From NCBI GenBank assembly GCA_034928305.1, contig JAYFOZ010000002.1, positions 62,001 to 126,000 of the forward strand: 64,000 nt of DNA, read 5' to 3'. Both the position numbers and the translations under genes were made by a program. This document shows positions 1 through 9,257 of the stretch, piece by piece. Below the pieces are notes generated by a model, which ran no database searches, had not been told where the DNA came from, and saw only the letters and a program-made list of their open reading frames with translations. Position 1 is the stretch's first letter; every line of letters begins with the position of its first letter. The stretch comes from Methanomassiliicoccaceae archaeon. Lineage in GTDB: Archaea > Thermoplasmatota > Thermoplasmata > Methanomassiliicoccales > Methanomethylophilaceae.

Positions 1-1679
1 TGGGACTTGTAAAACGCGCCGACCTCGCCAAGAACTACGCCGGCGGGCCGGGAGAAGTAATGGTCCTCATAGGCGGCCGCACCGGCCGCGACGGCATACA
101 CGGCGTCAACTTCGCATCGCGCGAACTGACCGAAACCTCGGACGAGGATTCAAGGGGCTCCGTGCAGCTCGGCGACCCGATAACCAAGGAGCCGGTGATG
201 CACGCATGCTTCGAGGTCAACGCGAAACATCTGATAACCGGGATGAAGGACCTGGGAGGAGGAGGGCTCAGCTGCGTCGTCGGCGAGATGGCGCTGGACG
301 CGGGATGCGGCGCGGACGTGAACCTCGAAAAGGTCCCCCTCAAGGAATCCGGGCTTGCGCCCTGGGAGATATGGGTATCAGAGTCCCAGGAGCGCATGAT
401 GTGCACGTGCAAGCCCGAGGACCTCGAAAACGTATTGGCGGTTTTCGATGCATGGGACGTTCTCGCAACGCCGGTGGCAATGACGACGGACACCAAGCGC
501 ACGTGCATATTCTGGCACGGAGAGAAGATATTCGAAATGGATCAGAATTTCCTGACGGCCGGTCCGCTCTACCACAGGCCTTACGCCGCCCCCCCTGTTT
601 CGTCGATCGAGAACGAGCGCGTTCCGCGTCTTCCGGACGACCGCGCGATAATATTGAGGCTCCTCTCGGACCCGAACGTGGCATCCAAGGAGTGGGCGAT
701 AAGGCAGTACGACCACGATGTCAGAGCCGCTACGGTGGTCCACCCGATGGTAGGCGAGATGAACAAGACCGGGCCCGGGGACGCATCGGTCCTCCGTCCC
801 GTTCCGTCAAGCATGAAAGGGCTGGCCGCCGCCATAGGATGCAATCCCTGGTTCACCGCGCTGGACCCATACAACGGAGGAATGTCCTCCGTGGACGAGG
901 CATGGCGCAACGTCGTGGCCGTAGGTGCGATGCCTAACGCGCTGACCGACTGCCTCAACTTCGGGAATCCCGAAAAGCCGGAAAGGCTCGGGGAATTCAG
1001 AGAGGCCGTACGCGGCATAGGCGATTTCGCAAAGGCGCTCAACATTCCGATCCCCTCGGGAAATGTAAGCCTATACAACGAGGCGCCGGGAGGTGCGTCA
1101 GTGCTCCCGACACCTATGATGCTGTGCTGCGGCATCATCGACGATATATCGAAAGCGGTCACCGCTGACTTCAAGAAGCCCGGCAGCCGGATCTATGTTA
1201 TCGGCAAAACCAAGGAAGAGTTGGGCGGGTCGCTGCTATACCGTGTTTTCGGAGGAAAACAGGGAGCCGTGCCGACAGTCGATGTCAACGATGTCCGCGA
1301 ATTGACCGAGAAGATTCTGAAGGCGATGGACAGACGCCTCATATCCGGTTGCCACGACTGTTCCGACGGCGGCATAGCCGTCGCGGTCGCAGAGATGTGC
1401 ATCTCGGGACAGATGGGCGCGGCCCTCGATATGAGGAAGGCGGCCGACATGTCGCCCCGCAAAGTACTCTATTCCGAGAGCAACACTCGCTGGATAGCCG
1501 AAGTTTCTGAAGAAAACGCGGAGGAGTTCGAGAAGATAATGGGAGGTTCCGCACACAACATAGGCAAGACCGGCGGAAACTCTTTGAAGTTAAGGGACTC
1601 AGGCGTGATCATAGAGGTCGAGGAGATGCGCAAGGCATGGAACGACCCTATATGGAAGATCATGGGGGGACAATCATGA
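1..1679 (+). CDS. purL: Phosphoribosylformylglycinamidine synthase subunit PurL (5' end outside window)
   Basis: Catalytic synthase subunit of the FGAM synthase complex, which converts FGAR, ATP and glutamine-derived ammonia to FGAM in purine synthesis. The frame is open from base 3, so the N-terminus lies upstream; about 559 residues are visible of the roughly 720 usual for the small PurL type. Visible family motifs are GGRTGRDGIHG near the cut end, the LNFGNPEKPE segment and SGNVSLYNE. The stop overlaps the start of purQ by four bases (ATGA), so the two subunits are translationally coupled. The third subunit, PurS, is not in view and may lie upstream. Identification is secure. Confidence 0.96.
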   Translation, partial: GLVKRADLAKNYAGGPGEVMVLIGGRTGRDGIHGVNFASRELTETSDEDSRGSVQLGDPITKEPVMHACFEVNAKHLITGMKDLGGGGLSCVVGEMALDAGCGADVNLEKVPLKESGLAPWEIWVSESQERMMCTCKPEDLENVLAVFDAWDVLATPVAMTTDTKRTCIFWHGEKIFEMDQNFLTAGPLYHRPYAAPPVSSIENERVPRLPDDRAIILRLLSDPNVASKEWAIRQYDHDVRAATVVHPMVGEMNKTGPGDASVLRPVPSSMKGLAAAIGCNPWFTALDPYNGGMSSVDEAWRNVVAVGAMPNALTDCLNFGNPEKPERLGEFREAVRGIGDFAKALNIPIPSGNVSLYNEAPGGASVLPTPMMLCCGIIDDISKAVTADFKKPGSRIYVIGKTKEELGGSLLYRVFGGKQGAVPTVDVNDVRELTEKILKAMDRRLISGCHDCSDGGIAVAVAEMCISGQMGAALDMRKAADMSPRKVLYSESNTRWIAEVSEENAEEFEKIMGGSAHNIGKTGGNSLKLRDSGVIIEVEEMRKAWNDPIWKIMGGQS

Positions 1680-2482
1680 AAGAAGTCAGAGTATGCGTGC
1701 TGAGGATAGAGGGCACGAACTGCGAGGACGAGATGGCCGATGCATTCAGCATGGTCGGCGCGGTTCCGGAGAAGGTACACCTCAAACAGATGGAGAAGAA
1801 CGCCCCCGCAGGGCTCGCCCGCAACCTCGAGGACTACGACATACTTGCGTTCCCGGGAGGGTTCTCTGCAGGCGACTATGTAAGGGCCGGAGCGATATTC
1901 GCGGCAAGGATCAGAAGCCTGATGGGGCCGCAGCTGAAGAGGTTCGTGGAATCCGGAAAACCCGTATTGGGCGTATGCAACGGGTTCCAGATATTGGTGG
2001 AGCTGGGTCTTTTGCCTGCCATGGAAGGGGCGATGTCAGAGGTACCTACCGCCGCGCTGTATACCAATGATTCGGGGAGGTTCGAATGCCGCCCCACCGT
2101 TCTTAGGAACGATGACCGCGGAAAATGCATATTCGCATCCGAGATCCCGAAGAAAGGTCTTGTTATGTTCCCGTCCGCACATGCGGAAGGAAAGCTCATG
2201 AGCAACGATCCGGACTTCGTAAGCAAGCTCGAGGACAACGGTCAGATAGTGTTCCGTTACGTTAATCCGGATGGAAGCAACGCCGTATATCCGTGGAACC
2301 CCAACGGCTCGCCGTCGGACATAGCAGGCATATGCAATCCGGCAGGCAACGTCATGGGCATGATGCCCCACCCCGAGCGTGTAATGACCCGTTTCACCCG
2401 TCCCGACTGGACGCGGAACATCGGTCCCGAGGAAGGGGACGGCATGATGGTCTTCAGGTCGGTTATGAAGAGCCTAAGGTGA
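1676..2482 (+). CDS. purQ: Phosphoribosylformylglycinamidine synthase subunit PurQ
   Basis: Class I glutamine amidotransferase subunit that releases ammonia for PurL. The protein has 268 residues, normal for the archaeal/Bacillus-type separate PurQ. The nucleophile elbow GVCNGFQ carries the catalytic Cys, and the PHPE motif near the C-terminus carries the His and Glu of the triad. I chose the ATG at 1676 because it overlaps the purL stop as ATGA, sits behind a GGGGGGA ribosome site, and begins directly with the conserved first strand (KEVRVCVLRIEGTNC). The in-frame start 39 bases earlier lies inside purL and adds a non-conserved tail. Confidence 0.96.
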   Translation: MKEVRVCVLRIEGTNCEDEMADAFSMVGAVPEKVHLKQMEKNAPAGLARNLEDYDILAFPGGFSAGDYVRAGAIFAARIRSLMGPQLKRFVESGKPVLGVCNGFQILVELGLLPAMEGAMSEVPTAALYTNDSGRFECRPTVLRNDDRGKCIFASEIPKKGLVMFPSAHAEGKLMSNDPDFVSKLEDNGQIVFRYVNPDGSNAVYPWNPNGSPSDIAGICNPAGNVMGMMPHPERVMTRFTRPDWTRNIGPEEGDGMMVFRSVMKSLR

Positions 2483-2485
2483 ACT

Positions 2486-3142
2486 TCAGATGTTGACCCT
2501 GACCTCTACGGGGTCCCGGTCGTTCAGGCTTAGAGTACGCCTCAGGTGGTACTGGCACACAACCTCTATCACGTCGGCGTAATGTGACCTCTCCGGCACC
2601 ACGATGGCACAGTCGATGTTCTTGATCTTGGCCTTATAAGCGACAACGTTCCCGAAGGTCCGCCCCTCGCTTTCGAAGCCGCTGATAAGCTGCCCTGCGG
2701 TACCTCTGAGGACCTCCAGCTTCCCTGTGTCCTCTTTGTCGACGGCGATGTTGAGAGTACCCTCGAACGGTCTGAACCCAAGCTTGTTCTGAAACTGCTC
2801 GATGTACCCGGGCTGGGATATGTAGTATCCTCCTTCCCCCATTCCCGAGGCCACATGTCCCCTGAGGGTCACGTGGTCGGTGAGCTCGAATATCCTGCGG
2901 TATTCGTTGTACTCCCTCTTTAGTTCGTCGACTCCTTTCTGGGTCAGCTTTATGCGTTGTCTTCTGGCCCCGAGGTCGCGCACTATCAGTTTCTCGTCCA
3001 GGAGCTCCAATATCCGTTTCGAGGCGGACTGTTGGCTCATTTCAAGCGTATCCCCAAGTTCTCTGGAGGATACAGCGATATAATCATCCATTCCGCCCAG
3101 CAAAGCGATTCTCTTCAGTGCGGATGTGTATTTATCGTCCAC
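2486..3142 (-). CDS. rbkR: CTP-dependent riboflavin kinase with N-terminal winged helix (RbkR type)
   Basis: Archaeal riboflavin kinase makes FMN from riboflavin using CTP. Residues about 1-85 form a winged-helix DNA-binding domain (SQQSASKRILELL as recognition region), and residues about 90-218 are the DUF120 kinase barrel with GxGEGGYYIS and the FEGTLNIAV motif. This two-domain form is known in archaea as RbkR, a kinase that also represses riboflavin genes, so a regulatory role is inferred from architecture. The start is GTG. A TATA-like GTATTATAAC about 25 bases upstream on this strand predicts a leaderless mRNA. It converges on purQ with a 3-base gap. Confidence 0.88.
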   Translation of the reverse strand: MDDKYTSALKRIALLGGMDDYIAVSSRELGDTLEMSQQSASKRILELLDEKLIVRDLGARRQRIKLTQKGVDELKREYNEYRRIFELTDHVTLRGHVASGMGEGGYYISQPGYIEQFQNKLGFRPFEGTLNIAVDKEDTGKLEVLRGTAGQLISGFESEGRTFGNVVAYKAKIKNIDCAIVVPERSHYADVIEVVCQYHLRRTLSLNDRDPVEVRVNI

Positions 3143-3217
3143 ATATGTCGATGGAAAAAACCAGTTATAATACTACCGTTTTATTTGTAGATAGGTTATA
3201 TTTGATATATATAAAAC

Positions 3218-3244
3218 GGACCGCCCGGGACTACCGGACGGCCC
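3218..3244 (-). terminator. Stem-loop terminator after the 123-residue membrane protein gene
   Basis: On the minus strand an 11-pair hairpin (left arm GGGCCGTCCGG, right arm CCGGGCGGTCC, 5-base loop, two G-U pairs) is followed directly by GTTTTATATATA. It sits six bases past the stop of the gene at 3251-3622. The geometry resembles an intrinsic terminator; in archaea the T-rich stretch is the main determinant, so the hairpin contribution is inferred. Confidence 0.55.
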
Positions 3245-3250
3245 GATCGT

Positions 3251-3622
3251 TTAGTTTGTAAGTCTGTCTGCCTTGATCCAGCGGCCCGTCTTGGAGTTGG
3301 CCGCAATCACAATCTCGATTACGCCGATGACCGCGAGAATGATTCCGAACCAGATGTCGATGGACTCGTACATCGTGACCGCGACCGCGGCACCGGTCGC
3401 GAGAGCCGCCATGAACACGACTATGCCCCAGCTTCCTGGACCGTTGGTCATGAACATTCCTCCGAGAGCGAAGAAAATCACTGCGACCAGGAAGCCCAGC
3501 CCCATGTTGGCCGCTGTCACCGATTCGGGGGCGAAGGCCATTATCGCTGCGACAATCGCAATCAAACCGCCTATTATGCCGAACCCGAAGCCGGCCTTTA
3601 CGATTTTAGGTCTTACTGTCAT
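3251..3622 (-). CDS. Small four-helix membrane protein of unknown function
   Basis: The 123-residue product has four predicted membrane spans (about residues 10-30, 38-58, 65-85 and 90-108) separated by short loops, and a basic C-terminal end (TGRWIKADRLTN). No cleavable signal peptide or catalytic motif is visible. It lies 22 bases downstream of another small membrane protein gene on the same strand, so the two are probably co-transcribed. I do not recognise the family; function is unknown. Confidence 0.75.
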   Translation of the reverse strand: MTVRPKIVKAGFGFGIIGGLIAIVAAIMAFAPESVTAANMGLGFLVAVIFFALGGMFMTNGPGSWGIVVFMAALATGAAVAVTMYESIDIWFGIILAVIGVIEIVIAANSKTGRWIKADRLTN

Positions 3623-3644
3623 TTCATTTACCTTCCTTTGTGAT

Positions 3645-4226
3645 TTACTTTCTCTTATTTATCGTTGGTTCATGCATCAGGCCCTTTGCGCTCCTGGCGA
3701 TAATCCAGACCGCCGCCGCGACTATCCAGACCATCTGGTACATTGCGACGTCGTATGCGAAGTACGCTCCGATCGAGATGATGGTCAGGAACACGGTCAA
3801 AGCACCGAACATCATGCTGCGGTTATCCATGAAGTCGTCGTACATGGAAGCGATCATCGCAAATACGAAGGTTACGAAGACCAGTATGACCGCGGCATCG
3901 TGTACCAGGTTTTCAGGTTCGAAGAATGCGACCCAGACAAGGAGTATTCCGGAGATCATAAGTAGCACGCCCTCCGCGGTCTTTGCGCGGCGGCCCCCAT
4001 CGAAAACCATTCCGATGGATGCGAAGGCAAGCAGTATTCCTCCCAGAGCAATGCCCGAATTGAGATACACGCCCGCATCGGATCCAGCGAGCACCTCTAT
4101 GAGGTCCTCGCCCAATACCCAGTCGGAGCCGTCGGCGATTGCCAGTACCATCAATACGAAGAACAGAGAGGCGGCAATCAGGCCAAGCATGGCGAAGGTT
4201 GCGCCACTCTTTTTTTCCGATATCAT
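3645..4226 (-). CDS. Six-helix membrane protein of unknown function
   Basis: The 193-residue protein has six predicted membrane helices with a roughly 35-residue acidic segment between helices 1 and 2 (around DWVLGEDLIEVL) and a basic C-terminus ending NKRK. Length, helix spacing and loop positions match the protein encoded at 28468-29064, so the two may be distant paralogues of one family of DUF998-like topology. It is the first gene of a two-gene minus-strand unit and is divergent from the GPN-loop GTPase gene. No enzyme motif is seen. Confidence 0.75.
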   Translation of the reverse strand: MISEKKSGATFAMLGLIAASLFFVLMVLAIADGSDWVLGEDLIEVLAGSDAGVYLNSGIALGGILLAFASIGMVFDGGRRAKTAEGVLLMISGILLVWVAFFEPENLVHDAAVILVFVTFVFAMIASMYDDFMDNRSMMFGALTVFLTIISIGAYFAYDVAMYQMVWIVAAAVWIIARSAKGLMHEPTINKRK

Positions 4227-4323
4227 GCGACGGAATTAGTCCAGGGGTTAATAACGGTAATGCTTGTTACGACTCTCTCCGGGTTTAATCAACCTTAAAT
4301 CGATATACGGACTGTCCGTGGAC

Positions 4324-5100
4324 ATGAAGAATATCTTTTTCGTCGGCACCGCAGGTTGCGGTAAAAGCACACTTGTTGCGGCTTACAAGAACTGGCTGGA
4401 CGAGCAGGGGTTCGATGCTTTGATCTTGAACCTGGACCCGGGAACCGACACCTTGCCATACGAACCTGATGTGGACATCCGCGAATGGGTCAACACGGCC
4501 GAGGTCATGGAGGAGTACGGACTGGGGCCCAACGGTGCACAGATCGTCGCCGCCGACCTCATGGCCATGAACATATCCAAAATGACAGACATAATCAACA
4601 CGATGAGGTCCGATTATCTGCTCATCGACACTCCGGGACAGCTTGAACTGTTCGCATTCAGGGAGTCCTCGAAGATGACCGTGGAAGCGTTCGGGAAGGA
4701 GAATTCCATGCTGATCTATCTTTCGGACCCCGCTCTGTGCAAGAATCCCAACGGGTTCGTGACCTCAATGACACTGTCGGCACTGGTACAGTTCAGGCTC
4801 CAGCTGCCTACATTCGGCCTGCTGTCAAAGTCCGATATTCTCGGTGAAGAAGAAAGGGACAGGATGCTGGGATGGTTCTCGGACCCGGACTCGCTCTATT
4901 ATGATCTGATGGAGCACGACTCCGAGCCGCAGACCGTTGTCGGCGTCGAGCTTTTCAAGGCAATGGACTCTATGGGCGTGTTCGGCGAAGTAAGGGGAGT
5001 TTCCGCGAAGGAGTCCATAGGCATGGCCGAGATATATGCGGCATCGCAGCTATCCTTCTACGGTGGTGCGGACGCAGAGCCCGGCGAGATAGACGATTGA
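4324..5100 (+). CDS. GPN-loop GTPase
   Basis: GTPase of the GPN/XAB1 family, whose eukaryotic members assist RNA polymerase assembly; the archaeal role is not settled. The 258-residue protein has a P-loop GTAGCGKST at residues 8-16, the diagnostic Gly-Pro-Asn insert in GLGPNGAQIV, the DTPGQLELF switch motif and a base-recognition LSKSDIL segment. I chose ATG 4324, which places the P-loop at the N-terminus as in the family. A TATA-like CCTTAAATC lies about 27 bases upstream, predicting a leaderless mRNA. An in-frame start 60 bases upstream would add a non-conserved leader. Confidence 0.9.
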   Translation: MKNIFFVGTAGCGKSTLVAAYKNWLDEQGFDALILNLDPGTDTLPYEPDVDIREWVNTAEVMEEYGLGPNGAQIVAADLMAMNISKMTDIINTMRSDYLLIDTPGQLELFAFRESSKMTVEAFGKENSMLIYLSDPALCKNPNGFVTSMTLSALVQFRLQLPTFGLLSKSDILGEEERDRMLGWFSDPDSLYYDLMEHDSEPQTVVGVELFKAMDSMGVFGEVRGVSAKESIGMAEIYAASQLSFYGGADAEPGEIDD

Positions 5101-5102
5101 TC

Positions 5103-6311
5103 TCAGCCGAACATATAGGCCGGCGCAGCCTTTATCTTGTTGCGTCCGGCCTCCATTACCTTTTCCTTACCCCTCATGAAGTCGCTCATTGTGACCATGT
5201 CGCGGCCGTCCCTGATGGCCAGCATTCCCGCCTCTGTACACATGCTCTTGATCTCCGCCCCCGAGGCGGTTTCCGTGAGCTCTGCGAGCGTCTTGAGGTT
5301 GACGTCCTTGTCGATATTCATGTGGGATGTGTGTATCTTGAAGATCTGGTGCCTTCCGTCTGCATCGGGCATTCCGACGTCTATGATACGGTCGAATCTT
5401 CCGGGTCTGAGCAGAGCATCGTCCAGGATGTCGGGCCTGTTAGTGGCCCCTATGATCTTGACGTCGCCCGTGGGCTTGAATCCGTCGAGTTCGGCCAGAA
5501 GCTGCATGAGTGTCCTTTGGACCTCGCGGTCGCCGGACGTAGCGGCGTCCAGCCTCTTAGCTCCGACGGAGTCTAGCTCGTCGATGAATATTATGCTCGG
5601 AGCCTTATCCCTTGCAAGCTCGAACAGCTCGCGGACCAATCTGGCTCCCTCGCCTATGTACTTCTGGACCAGTTCGGACCCTACAAGCCTGACGAACGTC
5701 GCGTTGGTGGCGTTGGCGACGGCTTTGGCCATGAGCGTCTTTCCGGTCCCCGGGGGACCAACGAGCAGAACTCCCTTCGGAGGCTCTATTCCCACCTTCG
5801 TGTAAAGCTCGGGCCTGAGGAGGGGGTCCTCGACGGCCTCGCGGAGCTCCAGCATCTGTTGCTTGAGCCCGCCTATGTCGTCGTAAGTGGTATCGGGCTT
5901 CTCTATGATCTCCGCCCCGGTGACTATGGGGTCGAGCGAGGACGGCAGTATGTTCATGAGCGCCAGCGTTTGCTTGTTCAGTGAAACACGGGCTCCGGGG
6001 ACCAGGTCCTCCTTCGGAACGTATTCCGAAACGGAAACAATGAAATCAGGTCCCGTAGAGCTCTTGACCACGACGCGGTTGTCGGGTAGGACGTCTCTAA
6101 GGGAGCCTATGATAAGCGGGGGGCTCCTGAGCCTCTCCAATTCGGTCCTGACGCGGGTAAGATCCTTCTGCAATCTGAATAGTTCGCTCTCCGAGAAGCG
6201 CTTTTCGTTCTCAGCGTTTTGAAGATCCTCCATCAGACGTACGTTCCTTTCTTCCAGCGATACAATCTTCGCTTTAAGTTCCGCAGTCACTCCTTCGGCC
6301 TGATCCACCAT
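5103..6311 (-). CDS. pan: Proteasome-activating nucleotidase PAN (AAA+ ATPase)
   Basis: Hexameric AAA+ unfoldase that feeds substrates to the archaeal 20S proteasome. The 402-residue protein shows an N-terminal coiled coil (about residues 5-60), an OB domain (about 65-140), Walker A GPPGTGKT, Walker B FIDELD, sensor-1 GATNRPD and the arginine-finger segment RPGRFDR. The last three residues are Met-Phe-Gly, whereas PAN normally ends in a hydrophobic-Tyr-any tail that opens the proteasome gate; here Phe replaces Tyr. It converges on the GPN GTPase gene with a two-base gap and diverges from MBF1. Confidence 0.95.
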   Translation of the reverse strand: MVDQAEGVTAELKAKIVSLEERNVRLMEDLQNAENEKRFSESELFRLQKDLTRVRTELERLRSPPLIIGSLRDVLPDNRVVVKSSTGPDFIVSVSEYVPKEDLVPGARVSLNKQTLALMNILPSSLDPIVTGAEIIEKPDTTYDDIGGLKQQMLELREAVEDPLLRPELYTKVGIEPPKGVLLVGPPGTGKTLMAKAVANATNATFVRLVGSELVQKYIGEGARLVRELFELARDKAPSIIFIDELDSVGAKRLDAATSGDREVQRTLMQLLAELDGFKPTGDVKIIGATNRPDILDDALLRPGRFDRIIDVGMPDADGRHQIFKIHTSHMNIDKDVNLKTLAELTETASGAEIKSMCTEAGMLAIRDGRDMVTMSDFMRGKEKVMEAGRNKIKAAPAYMFG

Positions 6312-6422
6312 GTTATCTCGAGGGCTATACGCTCTCGTCTTTATTACTTTTCGTCATTAACGCGCGTTGCGCCAGTTTTTAGACCGTAGTTATTAATTAT
6401 CAGAGCACACAATTGAGGTTCG

Positions 6423-6932
6423 ATGCCCTGCGAGATGTGCGGTAAAAGCGTGCCGTTCACTAAATCGGTGATGATCGACGGCGCTAAACTAGAGGTTTGT
6501 CCCGAATGTGCCAGATTCGGAGATGATTATAAGGCTTCACTGTCTCCCCAGTCTTCCGGCCAGTCCACCGGGGGGAGCAGGACGGTAATCGAGCAGAGGC
6601 TTGAGAAACGCGAGAAGAGAATGGGCACCAAGGACGTCTACGCCCAGGCAAAGACGGTCGAGGTCGTCGAGAACTACGGCAAGGTCGTACGCGAGGCCAG
6701 AGAGGCAAAAGGAATGGACTTGGACGAGTTTTCCAAATTCATCAGCGAAAAGAAGGGGACCATAGCCAAGATCGAGGCGAACAGGCTCGTTCCCGATGAC
6801 AAACTAGTCAAGAAGATAGAGAAGGCCCTGGACATCAAGCTCCTGGAGACCGTTCTGTCGGGCGCAGGCCTGTCCACCGGCGGCAATTCATCCGGAAAGA
6901 TGACCCTCGGCGACTTCATAAAGAAGAAATGA
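6423..6932 (+). CDS. Multiprotein bridging factor 1-like transcription factor (MBF1)
   Basis: Archaeal MBF1 proteins join an N-terminal zinc ribbon to a helix-turn-helix of the XRE/Cro type. The 169-residue protein has zinc ligands in CEMC and CPEC (residues about 3-35), a linker, then the HTH at about residues 85-145 (FSKFISEKKGTIAKIEAN) and a basic end. A TATA-like TTATTAATTA lies about 27 bases before the ATG, so the mRNA is probably leaderless. It is divergent from pan. A role in basal transcription or translation is known only loosely for archaeal homologues. Confidence 0.9.
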   Translation: MPCEMCGKSVPFTKSVMIDGAKLEVCPECARFGDDYKASLSPQSSGQSTGGSRTVIEQRLEKREKRMGTKDVYAQAKTVEVVENYGKVVREAREAKGMDLDEFSKFISEKKGTIAKIEANRLVPDDKLVKKIEKALDIKLLETVLSGAGLSTGGNSSGKMTLGDFIKKK

Positions 6933-6935
6933 GGG

Positions 6936-7418
6936 TCATTTCTTCAGGACAGCGTCGTAGACCTTCTTGTAAAGAGAGGAGACGTCGGCACCTATGTCCC
7001 TGAGGACTATGACCCCGGCGACCTCTATGTCAACATCCAGTTTCTTCTGCAAAGCGTTGCATGCTGCAATATACCCAGCACGCCTCATGCCGCTCTTTTC
7101 AGCCATGGATACCATTTCGGGGAAAAGCCCGTTCTCGGTCTTTTTCTTCTTGGATGCGAGGGAGCCTATGAGTTCCGCGGACGGCCTGTAGGCTATGGGG
7201 ATCTCGAGCCCGGACCCGTCGAACTTCGGGCGGAGATAACCGTCTTTGAGCTCCAGCACACCAGATGAGACCATGGCATCCATCAATGCCTGGGACTCCT
7301 TTACGGACATCCATCTCAGGTCGAGGGAAATACCCATGGTGAATTCCTTTTCGGCGACCACGTCCCTCCCCTTGTTACGGAAGAATGCGGCGGCGCAGAC
7401 AGTAAGCTCGTCAGCCAT
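6936..7418 (-). CDS. DUF2240-like archaeal protein
   Basis: The 160-residue, mostly helical protein resembles the archaeal DUF2240 family, which I recall from sequence patterns such as DLRWMSVKESQALMDAMVSSG and the GYLRPKFD strand. No catalytic motif is apparent and the function is unknown. I chose the ATG at 7418, beginning MADELTV. A TATA-like GCATATTTTTAC on this strand is roughly 25-30 bases upstream and would exclude the start at 7457. It converges on MBF1 with a three-base gap. Confidence 0.75.
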   Translation of the reverse strand: MADELTVCAAAFFRNKGRDVVAEKEFTMGISLDLRWMSVKESQALMDAMVSSGVLELKDGYLRPKFDGSGLEIPIAYRPSAELIGSLASKKKKTENGLFPEMVSMAEKSGMRRAGYIAACNALQKKLDVDIEVAGVIVLRDIGADVSSLYKKVYDAVLKK

Positions 7419-7520
7419 CGTACGGCGATATCGCTCACTGTAAAAATATGCTTGCACGCCCCTCGCGCGCGTTATTAGTGTTCAACTAACAAATAAAAAT
7501 AAGGGAAACAAAATTTGCAA

Positions 7521-7532
7521 AAGGTTTATATC
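7521..7532 (+). promoter_or_regulatory. TATA/BRE promoter of rpoK-rpsB
   Basis: AAAAGGTTTATATC gives a purine-rich BRE followed by a TTTATAT TATA box. The expected transcription start, about 25 bases downstream, leaves a short leader that contains the GGTGA ribosome site of rpoK. Confidence 0.6.
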
Positions 7533-7568
7533 GGTCACCCTGATAGAGGGACATCCTGTGTGGTGAAC

Positions 7569-7739
7569 ATGAAGTACACTAGATTTGAGAAAGCGAGGAT
7601 CATCGGTTCCAGGGCGTTGCAGATTTCATACGGCGCCCCAGTTCTCGTGGACTACTCCGAGAAGCTGATCGATCCCATCGACATAGCCATGCTGGAATAT
7701 GAAAAAGACATGATCCCGATCACTGTCGTTAGAAACTAA
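7569..7739 (+). CDS. rpoK: DNA-directed RNA polymerase subunit K (Rpo6)
   Basis: Small assembly subunit of archaeal RNA polymerase, the counterpart of bacterial omega and eukaryotic RPB6. The 56-residue product contains the family core [22 protein letters not shown] and ends with the typical ITVVRN. The chosen ATG follows a GGTGAAC ribosome site; the upstream in-frame start at 7515 falls before the TATA box and is unlikely. It is followed after 13 bases by rpsB, matching the widespread archaeal order of rpoK, S2 and MEMO genes; the enolase gene often found between them is absent. Confidence 0.95.
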   Translation: MKYTRFEKARIIGSRALQISYGAPVLVDYSEKLIDPIDIAMLEYEKDMIPITVVRN

Positions 7740-7752
7740 GAGGCATTTTTAC

Positions 7753-8376
7753 ATGAGCGACGAGGATAGCGTTAAAATCGAAACTGAACTGCTGGTGCCA
7801 GAGGACACATATCTTACATCGGGTGTCCACATCGGTACCCAGCAGAAAAGCGCCGATATGAAGGATTTCATATACAAAGTCAGACAGGACGGCCTGTACG
7901 TTCTTAACGTCCAGAAGACGGACGAGAGGATCAGGGTCGCCGCGGCGATGCTCGCACGCTATGACCCTAAGAGGATCCTCGTAGTATCGGCAAGGCAGTA
8001 TGGGCAGAGGCCCGCAAGGGAGTTCTCCAAGGCCATCGGGACGCCTGCGTTCGCAGGACGTTTCGTCCCCGGAACGCTCACAAACCCGGTCAACCCCGGA
8101 TTCGTCGAGCCCGAGATCCTTCTGGTCACCGACCCCGCCGCCGACAAACAGGCGCTCAACGAGGCCCTTAACCTTGGAATCCCGATCATCGCCATGTGCG
8201 ACGCCAACAATGAGACCCGCAACGTCGACCTCATTCTTCCCACCAACAACAAGGGAAGGCGCGCGCTAGCATGCGTCTATTGGCTCCTCACCCGCGAGGT
8301 GCTCGTGGCCCGCGGAGATCTGAAGGACCCCGCCGACTTCAAGATGGAGATCGAGGACTTCGAAGCCAAGCTCTGA
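7753..8376 (+). CDS. rpsB: 30S ribosomal protein S2
   Basis: Structural protein of the small ribosomal subunit. The 207-residue protein carries the archaeal S2 pattern: [14 protein letters not shown] near residue 25, [22 protein letters not shown]-type core, [11 protein letters not shown] and the [16 protein letters not shown] region. Length is typical for archaeal S2, and it lacks the coiled-coil domain of bacterial S2. It is co-transcribed with rpoK and followed by the MEMO-family gene. Confidence 0.97.
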   Translation: MSDEDSVKIETELLVPEDTYLTSGVHIGTQQKSADMKDFIYKVRQDGLYVLNVQKTDERIRVAAAMLARYDPKRILVVSARQYGQRPAREFSKAIGTPAFAGRFVPGTLTNPVNPGFVEPEILLVTDPAADKQALNEALNLGIPIIAMCDANNETRNVDLILPTNNKGRRALACVYWLLTREVLVARGDLKDPADFKMEIEDFEAKL

Positions 8377-8417
8377 GCCGGTAAAAACTCTTTTACTCAA
8401 ACCCCCTTAACTTCTTC

Positions 8418-9236
8418 ATGCGTTACCCGGCAGTCGCAGGGCGTTTCTATCCTCTGAAAAAAGAGGACCTCGTCCTTGATATCGAAGCATGCTTCCGTCA
8501 CAGACTAGGTCCCGGAATCCCAGGCCCCGAAGGAAGTGCCAGACGTATAGTTTCTGCGGTTTCTCCGCATGCAGGCTACATGGCGTCCGGGATGAACGCG
8601 GCCCATACCTACAAACGTATCAGGGAGGACGGGCTTCCCGAAACTTACATAATCATAGGTCCGGACCACCACGGCGTCCCTTTCGATTTCGTTATGTGCT
8701 CCGACGACTACCTTACGCCGCTCGGCCCCTGCAAAACAGATAAGGATATGATCGGCGCGTTGATGGACCTGGTCCCCGACAGCGCTGACGCACACAGGCT
8801 GGAGCACTCCATAGAGGTGCAGGTCCCGTTCATACAGTACATCGACCCCGATCCTCGCATTGTACCGATCATCATGTCGAAGCAGGACCGCAGGACGGCA
8901 GGGCGCCTGGCGGACATTCTGGCAAAGGTTTGCAAGGGAAAGGACGTGGTAATAATCGCATCCAGCGATATGTCGCATTATGTCCCGAAACAGAGGGCCA
9001 CAGCTTTGGACGCAGAGGTCATCAGGAACATAGTTTCTCTGGATGCAGACGGGATATTCGACGTCGTCAGAGCCAAGAGGATATCCGCATGCGGCTATGG
9101 CCCGATAGCGACCGCGATACTGGCCTCGTCCCCCGGCAGCGCAGAGGTCCTGAAGTACTCGGACTCATACGATTCCCTCGGCGGAGATCCGGAAGCGGTG
9201 GTAGGATACGCTTCGGCGGTAATGTACAGAAAATAA
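8418..9236 (+). CDS. MEMO1 family protein
   Basis: The 272-residue protein belongs to the MEMO family (AmmeMemoRadiSam system protein B), related in fold to class III nonheme-iron dioxygenases. Visible metal-site-like segments are SPHAGYMASG, IIGPDHHG, EHSIEVQVPF and SSDMSHY. In eukaryotes MEMO1 binds copper or iron; the archaeal function is unknown. The usual partners, an AMMECR1 protein and a radical SAM enzyme, are not adjacent here. The gene follows rpsB as in many archaea. A TATA-like CTTTTACTC lies about 26 bases before the ATG, so it may also have its own leaderless promoter. Confidence 0.9.
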   Translation: MRYPAVAGRFYPLKKEDLVLDIEACFRHRLGPGIPGPEGSARRIVSAVSPHAGYMASGMNAAHTYKRIREDGLPETYIIIGPDHHGVPFDFVMCSDDYLTPLGPCKTDKDMIGALMDLVPDSADAHRLEHSIEVQVPFIQYIDPDPRIVPIIMSKQDRRTAGRLADILAKVCKGKDVVIIASSDMSHYVPKQRATALDAEVIRNIVSLDADGIFDVVRAKRISACGYGPIATAILASSPGSAEVLKYSDSYDSLGGDPEAVVGYASAVMYRK

Positions 9237-9257
9237 TGTAAGTGGTTTGGTGGCGAA

